A DNA stretch of 64,000 bases from Haematococcus lacustris. Lineage: Eukaryota > Chlorophyta > Chlorophyceae > Chlamydomonadales > Haematococcaceae. Below the pieces are notes generated by a model, which was not told the origin of the DNA, ran no database searches, and worked only from the letters and a program-made list of their open reading frames with translations. Positions 16,095-28,358 of this stretch are shown one piece after another. The position numbers and the translations under genes were made by a program. The stretch's first letter is position 1. Each line of letters starts with the position of its first letter. The stretch lies in NCBI GenBank assembly GCA_030144725.1, contig JASKMD010000026.1:3899889-3963888 (forward strand). Reading direction: 5' to 3'.

Positions 16095-16873
16095 GCACTC
16101 TATGAGTACGCCGAGGCCAATGGGATGCTGAGCAAATGCCAAGCAGGCTTCCGCTCTCACAGGGACACCACCCAGCAACTACAAATGCTCGTCATGGCCC
16201 TTGAAGACGCTAAACTTGCTCAAGCAGACATCTATGCCCTCATGGTCGACTTCACAAGTGCATTCAACACCACATGTCAAGACAAACTGCTATGGATCAT
16301 GCACGACCTTGGCTTCCCCACCGACGCCACAGACGCGGTGAAGGACCTATACACGGGCGCTACAACGCGCTTCAAAACCCCGTACGGCCCTACTGACCCG
16401 GTACCCGTAGACCGGGGCACCATCCAGGGCGACTCACTCTCACCCACTCTCACCCTCCTGCGATGGCGATAAATATATATATAAGATAAATTTAAATCTG
16501 CAACAGCCGACAGCGGGGGACATCTACATCGAACCCCTACTCCGCTGGCTCCAAGTAGGAGCGCGGGGGTACAAGTTTCAGTCAGTGGAAAACGACAGTG
16601 ACAACAGATACACTATCGCCATCCTCTGTAACTCAATTAGCAATACACGCGTCCAGGCGGACAAGCTCTCAGCCTACTCGGACTGGGGCCACCTCATCAT
16701 ATCACACAGCAAAACCCTCGCCACAGCGGCGTTACACAAAGCGCATCAATCTGGCCGATGCAGCACCCAAGCAGACGCGGAGAAGGAAGCCCGCAAGCAA
16801 ATGCAAGACCTGCGCCTACAAGGAAAACCGGTCACCTTCCTCAGCCCGACAGCACCCTTTACCTACCTAGGAG
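16095..16873 (+). pseudogene. LINE polyprotein, part 3: RT palm, catalytic box lost
   Basis: From ALYEYAEANGMLSKCQAGF, the frame reads RT motifs: IYALMVDFTSAFNTT (16230-16270) and VDRGTIQGDSLSPTL (16407-16450). A short AT-rich interruption with a stop follows (about 16455-16500). The next segment, IYIEPLLRWLQVGARGYKF, then reads into NRYTIAILCNS. A (F/Y)xDD box should lie just before AILCNS but is absent. The thumb (SAYSDWGHLIISHSKT, TYLGAH) follows, and the frame is cut at 16874 by the CACTA-like element. Confidence 0.85.
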
Positions 16874-17028
16874 CACACAGGCAAATTAGTCCACATATTC
16901 GTCATCCTAGTGGGGTAGTTTTTTGATGCGGTTCGCCTCGGATTGTCCTTGCGACTCCAGCGCCACTTGGCGCGTGTTGAAATTCTGAGTGTGTGAGCAG
17001 TTGGAGTGTAGGGACCGACAGTACTGTA

Positions 17029-17142
17029 GATGTCTACAGTACTGTAGACATCTACAGTACTGTAGATATCTACAGTACTGTAGACATCTACAGTACTGTA
17101 GATGTCTACAGTACTGTAGACACATACAGTACTGTCGACAAT
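17029..17142. repeat. Left subterminal palindrome cluster (TACAGTACTGTA)
   Basis: Seven TACAGTACTGTA-type sites, mostly spaced by GACATC or GATGTC, lie about 155 bp inside the left terminus. Each 12-mer is its own reverse complement. They are candidate transposase-binding subterminal repeats. Confidence 0.9.
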
Positions 17143-17437
17143 TCTTAACTGTTTACAGAGCTCATATGTTTTAATCGTTCCTGTGATTTTCATGGTGACT
17201 TTGCTTGTCTTCGCGACTAGTACAAGCACATCGGATTCGGCGGCTGATAGTTGTGGTCATGAGATGTGGTCATGAGATGTTTGAATGAATCATGTTGTGT
17301 GCTGGGGCGCAAAGAACAATAGACAAAGAAGAGAATAATAGACAAAGGAGCTTGTAAGAGCCTATTCATAATTACACCATGGTTGACAGTCATACAAGGT
17401 CATTTAACATCTCTGTCACTCATGTAGCCCCTGTTGC
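17143..17437. other. Spacer between left subterminal repeats and TNP2 stop
   Basis: AT-richer sequence with no gene. It would include the 3' end of the minus-strand transposase transcript. Confidence 0.5.
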
Positions 17438-20400
17438 CTACTTGTCCATGGATTTGTTGCTGAATGGTACAAAGTACATGTCCCCCCCACCCTCCTTGTG
17501 CGGGAAGAAGGGCACCAGCAGGTGTGTGAGCTTAGCCCCATCTACCGCAAACCAGTCGTGAGGGCCAGCTGCTGAGTAAAGAGTGGTTGGCTGCCGGCCA
17601 ACAAGTGAGCGCTGCTGGCGCACCGGTGTGGGAAGGGGAGCCTGGTAAAGCTGCCTCTGGCTTGGCTTGCGCCCTGAACGTCTGACCTGTGTTGGGGCCT
17701 CGTCCTCCTGGCTGTCTGACCCATGGCCATCACCTTGTGTGCCTGGGGGTGCAGCTGCAGGGACTGTAGCCGGCTGCTGATCTGCTTTCTGCTTCTTGCT
17801 GCGCTGTGTAGGTCGTGAAGGCTGCTTCCTTTTTGCTGGCACTCGCTTCTTTGCTGTTGCTGAGTCGTCCTCAGCAAGGGGTGTGCCTCGTGCTACCGCT
17901 AACGTGTCTAGCTGTGGAACAGGGGTGGTGCGGTACAGGCGTGCAATGGCCAGGCGCAGGAAAACACCCTGCTTGTGTGGGTGCTCCACCCGCACCCAGA
18001 ACTGGATATGTGATGCATATGGTACCTCACCCCACACAGCAACCAACTCATGCTCCCTTGTGTATTGTCCAGGTATGATCTGATGGTACTGGTTCATTAC
18101 CCAGTTGCTGTTACGCACATGGACCTTGGTGTAGTCCACACTGTGCATGACCTGCCCGTTGCAGTCTGCACGCTTGAAGTACTTGACACGCTGGGGCACA
18201 GCTGGGCTGACACCACTGACAGGATCTGCAAACACTGCATTGAAGTCTGCATCGCTCCACACTGTGCTCTCGGACAAGAACTCCTCCCTGAACTTGATGC
18301 ATGCCTGGCGCACCCACTCCTCCCCACCATTCGGGCACTCATTGTAACCACACCCCAAGAGCTGGCACATCTCCTCCGCAGGCATCGGCTTCGCATCCCT
18401 GACACCCTTGCTGCTCTTCCGCCTTTGCTGGCCAGCTGCCTTGCTGTCCTCCTTATCCTCCTCACCCTCCTCATCCACTCCCTCACCCTCCTGGTCTTCA
18501 GCCCATGCATCCTTCCCATGCTTATGCCTGTGTGTGTTGAACCACTGCTGCATCTGACGGCTCAACCGCTCCCGCAAACACATGGCCAAGGTCACCTGCA
18601 GCCCGGCAGCATGGGAGCCACTGAAGTGCTTGGCACGCTGCATAGCGCGCTCCACGAAGAACTCAGTCACCCAGCAAGCTCGACCCCGCTCACGCTCTTG
18701 ATCAGGCAACCTGCATGAGCAGCACATGCACACCATATCGAATGCATCAGTGTATTTGTTACCTGTTATAAGCAATGGCAAATGGTTGGTGGAGCATGGT
18801 GGCACGCACCGGCAGCACAACATATGGAGGTTGCTGGAGAACAAGGAGGTCGGCACGCCCTCTCCCAGCCAGTCCTTCTCAGCCAGTAGGTAGGCATAGG
18901 TGTGAATGGCGTCAGCGCCCTCGTCCATACCCGCCTTCAGCCGGGCCTCATACAGTGCCTCAGCCTCAGGTGTCATGTCCGGGCTCCGCTGCGGATCTCC
19001 CTCTGTAGGGCATGCAACACAGGACCATGTAATACATCATGTTGTACACCCATGGTGCAGCTGTCGCGGCAACCTTGCTTACCTGATGTCAAGTAGTGCA
19101 GCACAGCCTTCACCAACGCCTTCCAAATGGGCAGGTGCCCGTTCTCCACTGTCACGATGTCACGAAACACGTACTGCCAGCCATAACGGACGAAGTGCAT
19201 GAAGTCATCCATGATCCACCCCCTGCAGCAAGATGACTCCATCAGTGTTGTGAAGGGGGAATTGTATACATGTGTCATTTGACCCTGACAGTACTGTAGA
19301 ACCCTACAGTACTGTAGACCCCTACAGTACTGTAGAACCCTACAGTACTGTAGACCTCAATGAGTACTGTAGACCCCTACAGTACTGTAAACCCCAATGA
19401 GTACTGTAGACCTCTACAGTACTGTAGACCCAAATGAGTACTGTAGACCTCTACAGTACTGTAGACCCCTACAGTACTGTAGACCCCAATGAGTACTGTA
19501 GACCCCTACAGTACTGTAGACCCCTACAGTACTGTGGACCCCTACAGTACTGTAGACCCCAATGAGTACTGTAGATCCCTACAGTACTGTAGACCCCAAT
19601 GAGTACTGTAGACCCCTACAGTACTGTAGACCCCAATGAGTACTGTAGACCCCTACAGTACTGTAGACCCCAATGAGTACTGTAGACCCCAATGAGTACT
19701 GTAGGCCCCAATGAGTACTGTAGACCCCTACAGTACTGTAGACCCCTAGGGTACTGTAGACCCCTACAGTACTGTAGACCCCTACAGTACTGTAGACCCC
19801 TACGAGTACTGTAGACCCCTACAGTACTGTAGACCCCTACAGTACTGTAGACCCCTACAGTACTGTAGACCCCTACAGTACTGTAGACCCCTACAGTACT
19901 GTAGACCCCTACAGTACTGTAGACCCCTACAGTACTGTAGACCCCTACAGTACTGTAGACCCCTACAGTACTGTAGACCCCTACAGTACTGTAGACCCCA
20001 ATGAGTACTGTAGGGTTCTACAGTACTGTAGACCTCTACAGTACTGTAGACCCCTACAGTACTGTAGACCCCTACAGTACTGTAGACCCCTACAGTACTG
20101 TAGACCCCTACAGTACTGTAGACATCTACAGTACTGTAGGGTTCTACAGTACTGTAGACCTCTACAGTACTGTAGACCCCTACAGTACTGTAGACCCCTA
20201 CAGTACTGTAGACCCCTACAGTACTGTAGACCCCTACAGTACTGTAGACCCCTACAGTACTGTAGATTCCTACAGTACTGTAGACCCCAATGAGTACTGT
20301 AGGCCCCAATGAGTACTGTAGACCCCTATAGTACTGTAGACCCCTACAGTACTGTAGACCCCTACAGTACTGTAGACCCCTACAGTACTGTAGACCCCTA

Positions 20401-23015
20401 CAGTACTGTAGACCCCTACAGTACTGTAGACCCCAATGAGTACTGTAGACCCCTACAGTACTGTAGACCCCTACAGTACTGTAGACCCCTACAGTACTGT
20501 AGACCCCTACAGTACTGTAGACCTCTACAGTACTGTAGACCCCTACAGTACTGTAGACCCCTACAGTACTGTAGACCCCTACAGTACTGTAGACCCCTAC
20601 AGTACTGTAGACCCCAATGAGTACTGTAGGGTTCTACAGTACTGTAGACCTCTACAGTACTGTAGACCCCTACAGTACTGTAGACCCCAATGAGTACTGT
20701 AGACCCCTACAGTACTGTAGACCCCTACAGTACTGTAGACCCCAATGAGTACTGTAGACCCCTACAGTATTTTAGACCCCTGCAGTACTGTAGACCCCTA
20801 CAGTACTGTAGACCCCTACAGTACTGTAGACCCCAATGAGTACTGTAGACCCCTACAGTATTTTAGACCCCTGCAGTACTGTAGACCCCTACAGTACTGT
20901 AGACCCCAATGAGTACTGTAGACCCCTACAGTACTGTAGACCCCAATGAGTACTGTAGACCCCAATGAGTACTGTAGACCTCTACAGTACTGTAGACCTC
21001 TACAGTACTGTAGACCCCTACAGTACTGTAGACCCCTACAGTACTGTAGACCCCTACAGTACTGTAGACCCCTACAGTACTGTGGACCCCTACAGTACTG
21101 TAGACCCCTACAGTACTGTAGACCCCTACAGTACTGTAGACACCTAATGTACAGCCCATGCCCTACTCAGAGCAGCTCACTCACGTGAAATCCTCTGTGT
21201 GCTTCAGCTGTCGTCCAAATGTCACAGGGAAGTGCATGTCCTTGAAGCGCGTGATCATTGTCTCACGTGGACTCTCCTTGTCGTTGCCTTGGCGCTTGCT
21301 GAAAGGCCCGCTCTTGGAGAACAGCCACTGCATATGGTGCTTCACAACACCAAACAGGAAGGCGTGCGCGATGGGCACCACGTGCAACCACTTGGCCTGC
21401 ACGTACTTGAGGTACTTGGTCACTATAGGCCGGCCCCAACACCCGATGTCGGTGCCCTTCACCCAGCCACCCTCTACGGCTGCGCCACGAGTCTGCATGT
21501 CCTCCTCAGACAAACGATTCCGACGTTCCCACATCCAAGCCTCAAACCACTCGCCCACCACACCCCTGCCCACCACGGGTTCACCTTCTTGCCCCTGGCC
21601 ACCAGCAGCTCCTCCACCAACCTCGCCACCATCACCCTCTGCCTCTCCATCTTGCCTTTCAACCCGATCAGCATGCCCACCCTGATCACGTTGTTGGCCT
21701 ACCGGTGCAGCACCCTGGCCTGCACCCTGGCCAGCGCCCTGACCTCCACCCTTGCCTGCACCCTGGCTTCTCAATCCTGCTCGCCCAGAGCCACCAACCA
21801 CACTAGCCGCCCTGACCGTATAGCGACCACCTCTCCCCACCCCAGCGCCTACACCAACATCTTCTTCAGGAGGGGGCGGAGGGTAGCGGCTCAGGTCTGG
21901 TACCAACACCTCCACCGGCAGCCAGTAACCCTTGGGGTGCACACCACCGTCACCAGGGGTCCGCAGCCAGCACCAGGCACAGTTCATGCAAGCACCATGG
22001 CCAAGACTCTTCATCAAACACATCCTGCAAAGCACCGTGCATCATTGGCCTTACATCCAAGTTGTTGGTGGTGTATATGGTGCCCCTACTCACCGAGCCG
22101 GAGTGTCCGCCACCACGCTGGCCAGCATGGGGTACAGCCGGATCTCGTGGGCCACATTGGCACCACGGTAGCCTTTGGGGGCGTGCAGATAGACCCAGCT
22201 GTCTCGCATGCTCTCATCCAGCGAGTCACGCAGGTCCACCAGCAACTGCCAAACACATAAGCAGCCTGTTAGTCAGGTATCATGCTGACGTGGTGTTGGA
22301 ACATGTGCCCCTGCTGGTTCACCTGGTTCACGTAGCCCTCCACAAACTTGGACTTGTCAGCACCCAAGATCACACCCACAATAGCCCAGGTCTCGTCCTT
22401 GCTCATGTACTTGGTGGGCACATCCATGACCTGGGGTGGACACGCTTCATATGTATGGGCTAGAGCTAGGGCTAGGGCTAGGGCTAGGGCTAGGGCTAGG
22501 GCTAGGGCTAGGGCTAGGGCTAGGGACAGGGATAGGGATAGGGATAGGGATAGGGATAGGGATAGGGATAGGGATAGGGGTATGGATAGGGATATGGCTA
22601 GGGCTAGGGCTAGGGCTAGGGCTAGGGATAGGGATAGGGACAGGGCTAGGGATAGGGATATGGATAGGGACAGGGATAGGGATAGGGATAGGGATATGGC
22701 TAGGGACAGGGATAGGGATAGGGATAGGGCTAGGGCTAGGGATAGGGATAGGGATAGGGATAGGGGTAGGGCTAGGGATAGGGATAGGGATAGGGATAGG
22801 GATAGGGGTAGGGCTAGGGCTAGGGCTAGGGCTAGGGCTAGGGCTATCTGTGTCTGGCGTGTTTGCTCCTTATGCAAATACCTGCAGAACAATAATCCCG
22901 ACGGACTGTGTCTCAGTGATCTTTACCCAATCGATGCCCAGGCTCAGGCGCACTGCGTACGGGTTGTCGAACTGGTCAGCTCCCACGCTGTCTCTCATGA
23001 ACTTGCCAGCCTCAC
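17438..23015 (-). CDS. TNP2/Plavaka-like transposase of the 12 kb element (N-terminus unresolved)
   Basis: Exons supported by GT-AG sites and phase: 22882-23015, 22323-22430, 22094-22245, 21185-22024, 19083-19222, 18810-19002 and 17438-18710, giving about 946 residues. FDNPYAVRLSLGIDW, KYMSKDETWAIVGVILGADKS, then LVDLRDSLDES and SVVADTPAR followed by a CxxC pair (HGACMNCAWCW) follow the order of TNP2 transposases: DGxNP-like start, NLPP-like block, aDxPA plus Cys pair. Next are WGRPIVTKYLKY, LVPIAHAF-like VVPIAHAFLFG, and WIMDDFMHFVRYGWQY. After ERERGRACWVTEFFVERAMQRAK comes an acidic linker, a conserved HIQFWVRVEHPH block and a basic tail. Two introns consist mainly of repeats (19223-21184 and 22431-22881). 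Family call is inferred; catalytic acidic residues were not pinned down. Confidence 0.7.
19288..21146. repeat. Intronic satellite of about 100 TACAGTACTGTA palindromes
   Basis: Tandem 18-bp units TACAGTACTGTAGACCCC, with a frequent AATGAGTACTGTAGACCCC variant, occupy nearly all of one transposase intron. The palindromic core is the same as in the subterminal clusters, but here the spacer is mostly GACCCC. ORFs reading YSTVDP or LQYCRP are composition artefacts. Confidence 0.97.
22457..22848. repeat. (GGGCTA/GGGATA)n hexamer array in a TNP2 intron
   Basis: About 65 hexamers alternate in blocks of GGGCTA and GGGATA. They fill the intron between the exons ending VGIIVLQ and starting VMDVPTKY. 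The transposase sense strand reads (CCCTAG)/(CCCTAT). It is telomere-like in style but not the TTTAGGG or TTTTAGGG algal telomere unit. Confidence 0.95.
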
Positions 23016-23235
23016 CTGTGCCCATCCAGCAATACGTTAAGTGTGTTCTATTCAACCACGTTGCATCTGATGAACGTTCACTCACTGGATGTTAGCTCGT
23101 CAGCGTTTACTGCAGTGTACCCTGGAGACTGAGGGAGAGTGGTGCTCTTTGGTATGTTCCTCAATCATAGTAAAAAAGATGTGTGGATTGCATTACCACA
23201 TGTGATAGGATCAAACTAACCGCTCTTGTGTTACC
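23016..23235. promoter_or_regulatory. Presumed bidirectional promoter region
   Basis: About 220 bp between the first supported TNP2 exon and the start of the divergent gene. Further 5' exons of TNP2 may lie here. No TATA box or palindrome was recognised. Confidence 0.35.
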
Positions 23236-26200
23236 ATGCAGATCGATGTGCACCCCAAGTGGTTGGACAGGGTACCAAGTGACATAGCTGATCCATTGTC
23301 GGTGAGTCATCCGCACCATCTGCATGGTGGTCAAGTACATGTTTAGGCAGGTGGAAGACAAGACACGTGCCGCTTTTTCGTGCTGCAGGGAAGTGGTGTT
23401 CCATCACCAATGTCATCACCATCCGTGTCATCATCTTCATCACCCGCCTCTCCGCCTGGTTCACCACCACCAGGGTTTAATCCCTCACCACCACCGTCCC
23501 CTGGCCCTGGCCACTTCCATCACCATCACCAACACAACAGTGAGTACCAAGACATACATAACATGAAGGCATAATGTTCACCATAACTGCACAGTATCAC
23601 ATGGGTGCTTCGCAACTGAGAATAGTGTCGACTTCCTGGTTGCAAGGAGGATGGGGTGGTGTGACCGGGTGAGGATGAGGATGAGAACTGAGGTGGGAGA
23701 ATGGAAGGGTGGCTATACCGCAGATCAAACATTACCCTCACCTTCCCCCTTGCCTTCTTTGCCCATGAACACCACAGGTCTCCCATCACAGTCGGCTGCG
23801 TCTGAAGGAAAGGAGCAGTCATTGTCTTTCCCTTCTCTCCCCATCTTAGCCGCTACCCCCCATCCTCTCATCAACCCCCTCAGCGCACCTCCAGCCCACA
23901 CCCCAACACAGTCACCAGCCCCAGACGCGACCCCTGCCCCTGCCCCTGCCCCTGCCCCTGCCCCTGCCCCTGCCCCTGCCCCTGCCCCTGCCCTTGCCCC
24001 TGCCCCTGCCCCTGCCCCAGCTGCCCCTACCTCAGCAGCCCCAGCCACTGCCCCAGACCCAGCCCCTGAACCTGCCCCAGAAGCCCCTGCCCCAGAAGCC
24101 CCTGCCCCAGCAGCCCCTACCCCAGCAGCCCCTGTCCCTGCCCCAGCAGCACCGGTCCCAGCAGCACCGGCCCCAGCAGCCCCTGCCCTTGGCCCAGCAG
24201 CCCCTACCCCAGCAGCCCCTGCCACTGCCCCAGCAGCCCCTGCCCCAGCAGCCCCTGCTTCAGCAGCCCCTGCCCCAGCAGCCCCTGCTCCAGCAGACCC
24301 TGCCCCAGCAGCCCCTACCCCAACAGCCCCTGTCCCTGCCCCAGCGACCCCTGCCCCAGCAGCACCTGCCCCAGCAGCCTCTGCCTCAGCAGCCCCTGCC
24401 CCAGAAGCCCCTGCCACTGCCCCAGCAGCCCATGCCCCTGCCCCAGCAGCCCCTGCTCCAGCAGCCCCTGCCCCAGACCCAGCCCTGGCACCGGCCCCAG
24501 CAGCCCCTGCCCCAGCAGCCCCTGCCCCTGGCCCAGCAGCCCCTGCCCCAGCAGCCCCTACCCCAACAGCCCCTGTCCCTGCCCCAGCGGCCCCTGCCCC
24601 AGCAGCACCTGCCCCAGCAGCACGGGCCCCAGCAGCCTCTGCCTCAGCAGCCCCTGCCCAAGCAGCCCCTGCCACTGCCCCAGCAGCCCCTGCCCCAGCA
24701 GCCCCTGCTCCAGCAGCCCCTGCCCCAGACCCAGCCCTTGCACCTGCCCAATCAGCCCCTGCCCCAGCAGCCCCTGACCATGGCCCAGCAGTCCCTGCCC
24801 CAGCAGCCCCTGCCCAAGCAGCCCCTGCCCTTCGCCCAGCAGCCCCAACCCCAGCCACAGACACTGTCCCAGCAGCCCCAGCCCCTGCCCCAGCAGCACC
24901 TGCCCCAGCAGCCCCTACCCCAGCCACAGCAGCCACGGACCCTGCCCCAGCAGACCCTGCCAGAGGTAAGGATGTATATATGTATACATTACAAAAACAC
25001 ATGCCAATAGACCATGTCATGTTCATGCGCACATATGATTTCACAGCAGCCCTAAGTAAGCTCTGAAATAACCCAGTCAAAGCATAACTTCACGACTTTC
25101 ACAGTGTACAGTGTCTTGCATGCAGTGGACGTGAACCGGCTGATAAACATGGTTCTGCAAATGGATGAGCGACAGAACCGGGAGGTCGGGTACGGACAGG
25201 CTGCATGGCAGAGGGTATCCCAGTTGGAGGAGGCTATGGGCAAAGCAGTGGTGGAACTGCATCAACGGCAGCGCGCGGCATTTGAGCAGCAGCAGCGGGA
25301 GCTTGAGCGGCAGCTGAGGCAGCATAATGAGACAGTGCTCAGGCTGCAGCAGCAGTTACAGGCATCTGAGAAGGCTAGGGCCCAGATGCAGAAGCAGATG
25401 CAGCAGCAGGAGCAGCAGGAGACGAAGCGTCAGCAGCAGATGGAGCAGCTGTCAGCCAATGTAGCTTCCTTGTTAAAGGTAAGACGATCATGCATCGGTA
25501 AGACTAGGGAAAATAGTCGGCAACCAATTAGGCAACCGCCATGTGACCATTAAATACACCATTTGCAGAACATATCCACATTTGTCAATATCATTGAATG
25601 AGCATCATGGCACATGCAGGGAACAGAGCCCCAGCAGCGTACAGTTGCTCAAGCGCCGCCTCCACAGCCAGCTGCTACCGCCACAAAGAAGGCCCAAACG
25701 CAAGCCAGGACCACTGCCACACGTCAGCAGGTGGGCTATATCATCTCAAAGAGACGGAGGAGACAACAATTACAAACTCACATGTGTTACTTGAACTGTA
25801 TTGCAGACGGCAAGTCCACCAACTGCTGAAGCTGCAGCGACAAGCATGGGACAAAAGCGAGGCAGAAGTGGCCAACAAGTGGACAACAGCAAGAAGGTGA
25901 AAGGAGTCAACCCCTAGTACATCCCATACCACATAACTCGGAAACCTAGCCATATCCCAATCCTACCCCGGCCCTTACAAAATATCCCCTAGTCCAAACC
26001 CTAGCCCTAGCCCTAGCCCTAGCCCTAGCCCTAGCCCTAGCCCTAGCCCTAGCCCTAGCCCTAGCCCTAGCCCTAGCCCTAGCCCTAGCCCTAGCCCTAG
26101 CCCTAGCCCTAGCCCTAGCCCTAGCCCTAGCCCTAACCATAACCCAGCCCCATCCCCACGTCCATGCCTATCCCTATCCCTATCCCTAGCCCTAGCCCTA

Positions 26201-28028
26201 TCCCTAGCCCTATCCCTAGCCCTATCCCTAGCCCTATCCCTAGCCCTATCCCTAGCCCTATCCCTAACCCTATCCCTATCCCTATCCCTATCCCTATCCC
26301 TATCCCTATCCCTATCCCTATCCCTATCCCTATCCCTATCCCTATCCCTATCCCTATCCCTTGCCCTTGCCCTTGCCCTAGCCCTAGTCCTAGCCCTAGC
26401 CCTAACCATACACCATCCCTTGTGACAATGAGGTACGTGGCGTGTGACTGTAGGCTACTGTTTGGCGGCCGGCTGTGTACGCCAATGGCAATGCTGTGGT
26501 GAAGAAGTTCACCCCTGAGCAGGCTGATCAGTGGCGTGAGGCAGTGCTGGAGATGGGTGTTGCCATGACCAGCCTCCCAGGCCACCTCATCCCAACGTCT
26601 CAGCTGGAGTGGGCATTACAGCTCCTCAGCCTGGTGTTTGGCTACGCCATCTTCAACGACATCCCCCTAACCGAAAGTTACGGTTGGCCTGTCATAAGCA
26701 AAGGGGATCTCGATGTGCGATACAGCACAGGCCAGCGCCTGCAGATGCCTTTCACTACGGCAAATGCGGATGGCAGCCTGCCTGATGATGTCTCCATGTC
26801 GGGGTGTTGGACAGCCAGGTCCTTGCGCATCATCAGAGAGAACCAAGCCATGGCAGCCCAGCAGGATGCAGCAGGCGAAGCTGCACGCACCAGGCTGAAG
26901 CAGTATGCCACAGCTGTCCGCCTTGCCCGCCCTTACCTCAGGCAGCTACAGCAGCATGCCTCACAGCTTTCGCAGGTCACCCTCAGGGGGGGTACAGTGC
27001 TCACCAACGACACCATGCATGGGCGTGACGTCAATTCTGTGGGCATGGCTCTAACGAAGGCCACAGGTTTGGTGGCAGCCCAGGCGTTGCATGTGGACGT
27101 CAACCCAGACCCGTCCCTCTCCATCCCCCCCCCCACAGCAGCAGCAGCTGCAGCCGCGGCAGCACCCCAGACCAGCAGCCCTCCCTCACATGCCGTCCCC
27201 TCTACCTCAGCCCCTGCTGCGTCTTCAGCAGCAACCCCCGCAGCCCCCCCAAGGTTCATTTGGGGGCGAGATGGTCTGGTGATGATCATCGCTGTTGGAG
27301 AGACGCAGGTGCTGGTCAGCCCAGGCAGCCATGTGCAGGTGTTGAAGGTGGAGAAGAAGCACAAGGGGGAGATATCGGCGAGAGTCCTGAAGACGGCCAT
27401 GAAGGCGATGCCATTGATGCAGGTCTACAGGGTGACACTACAGCCGGGTGAGGTGCTTGGGATGCGCGGTTACACGGTCCATGCAGGGGATTGGGGGCTG
27501 CCAGACAACGCTTCCACCAGGGTGCACTTGTATGGCAGCGAGGGCTACATCAACAATGCCACCTGTTTTCTGTCCATGTTGGATGTGGAGTTCGTGCACA
27601 AATGCCAGCCCACCAGTCCTCCTCAGCGTCATGAGCAACTTATCCACTGGCCACCGGGGTTAGGGCCATTGCATGGGGGTGATTATGAGCAGCCTCAGCC
27701 CTATGAGCGCCCTGCACGAGCACCGGTGGACACATTATGGGACTCAGACTGGGCATTGCGTGATGAGGACGTACAAGCAGAGTTGAACAGTCTGTTGGTC
27801 CATTGGGATGAGGCCTTGGCTGCAGAGGCAGCAGAGGAAGCAGAGAAGGAGAAGAAGAAGGGAAAAAAGGGTGTAGTGGCAGAGGTGACGGAGAAGGCAC
27901 AGGAAACAGAAGAGGCAGGGGGCAACAAGGCAGGGGACGAGGAGGCGAGGAAGAAGAAGCAAGTGAGAAAGAAAAGAAAGAAAGAAAGAAAGACTACTCC
28001 CCCCGAAGCTTCAGGGGGCGTGCACTAA
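23236..28028 (+). CDS. Transposon-borne coiled-coil protein with DSBH (2OG-Fe(II) dioxygenase-like) domain
   Basis: Phase-consistent GT-AG model: 23236-23301, 23389-23539, 23778-24965, 25105-25478, 25620-25730, 25807-25896 and 26454-28028; 1184 residues. ATG 23236 has ACC before it and opens MQIDVHPKW. Residues about 23-72 are Ser/Pro-rich with HHHH, and 100-468 are almost wholly Pro/Ala. Residues 469-593 are a Glu/Gln-rich coiled coil (AFEQQQRELERQLRQ). Residues 661-1184 hold the C-terminal domain: LHVDVN (H873, D875), an Ala/Pro insert, then LVMIIAV, VSPGSHV, VTLQPGEVLGMRGYTVHAGD (H1003) and STRVHLY (R1016). HxD, distal His and following Arg are the order of metal and 2OG ligands in PhyH/TET-like double-stranded beta-helix enzymes. 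The Lys/Glu tail ends in SINE-derived codons. Substrate unknown. Confidence 0.72.
23925..24960 (+). repeat. Pro/Ala-coding low-complexity repeat
   Basis: Imperfect repeats of CCTGCCCCAGCAGCC-like units in exon 3 of the dioxygenase-like gene. Two other frames are also open (PLPQQ on plus, AGAAGAG on minus), so only splice-site phase shows which frame is used. Confidence 0.85.
25997..26405. repeat. (CCCTAG/CCCTAT)n hexamer array in intron 6
   Basis: About 67 hexamers in blocks of CCCTAG then CCCTAT, within the intron 25897-26453. This gene's sense strand carries the same CCCTAR-type units as the sense strand of the TNP2 intron array. Confidence 0.95.
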
Positions 28029-28358
28029 GGAACCGCGCGCCGCTTCTGGTCTTTCACACCATGGGAGGGGCCCCCGCGGGCTGACGTATGCCTAAAGGGC
28101 GCTCTCACAGCACGACACGCCCCGGCTCGGAAACGTGTCTACCCTCCTGAGCTTCATAGGAAATTAGCCTACTCCACTCCAGCTCCCACCCCGCACGATG
28201 GCGGGCACTGCCCTCAAGAGAGATCGATTACGCCAAATATTTCTGGCCCCTTGCGGGTGTCGATCCCCCGTCCTCTCGCAAGAAGAGGAAGGTTTGTAGC
28301 TACTGAACCACACCTGCTGCATGGGGTGCTACTGGCTTCGGGTCCTAACCCGGTCGAT
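27973..28358 (-). mobile_element. SINE with tRNA-like head and (TTTC)n tail
   Basis: It is flanked by a perfect 14-bp duplication GCAAGTGAGAAAGA (27959-27972 and 28359-28372). On the minus strand a tRNA-like region (28250-28315) has an A-box-like TGGTTCAGTAGC and B-box-like GGGGATCGACACC, with a six-pair anticodon-like stem between them. The body ends with the hairpin module GCACGCCCCCTG...GGGGGGAGTAGTC and a (TTTC)n tail. Target duplication, pyrimidine tail and polymerase-III-like head together indicate target-primed retrotransposition. The insertion removed the original stop of the dioxygenase-like gene. Confidence 0.85.
28250..28315 (-). ncRNA. tRNA-like SINE head
   Basis: A- and B-box-like blocks are about 35 bp apart. 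Between them TCCTCT pairs with AGAGGA around a 7-nt loop. The T-arm stem is imperfect and no clean acceptor stem is seen, so it is not a functional tRNA. Confidence 0.4.

Noticed and set aside
19288..21146. CRISPR array
   Set aside because: The unit is only 18 bp with no variable spacers, and the context is a eukaryotic intron.
19800..21190. ORFs of YSTVDP or LQYCRP repeats
   Set aside because: They translate the 18-bp palindromic satellite inside an intron; there is no start context or flanking unique protein.
22457..22848. Telomere or interstitial telomeric repeat
   Set aside because: Units are GGGCTA/GGGATA, not TTTAGGG or TTTTAGGG, and the array sits between two splice sites of a gene.
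28250..28315. Genuine tRNA gene
   Set aside because: The T-arm and acceptor stem are poor, and it is the head of a retroposed SINE with TSD and tail.
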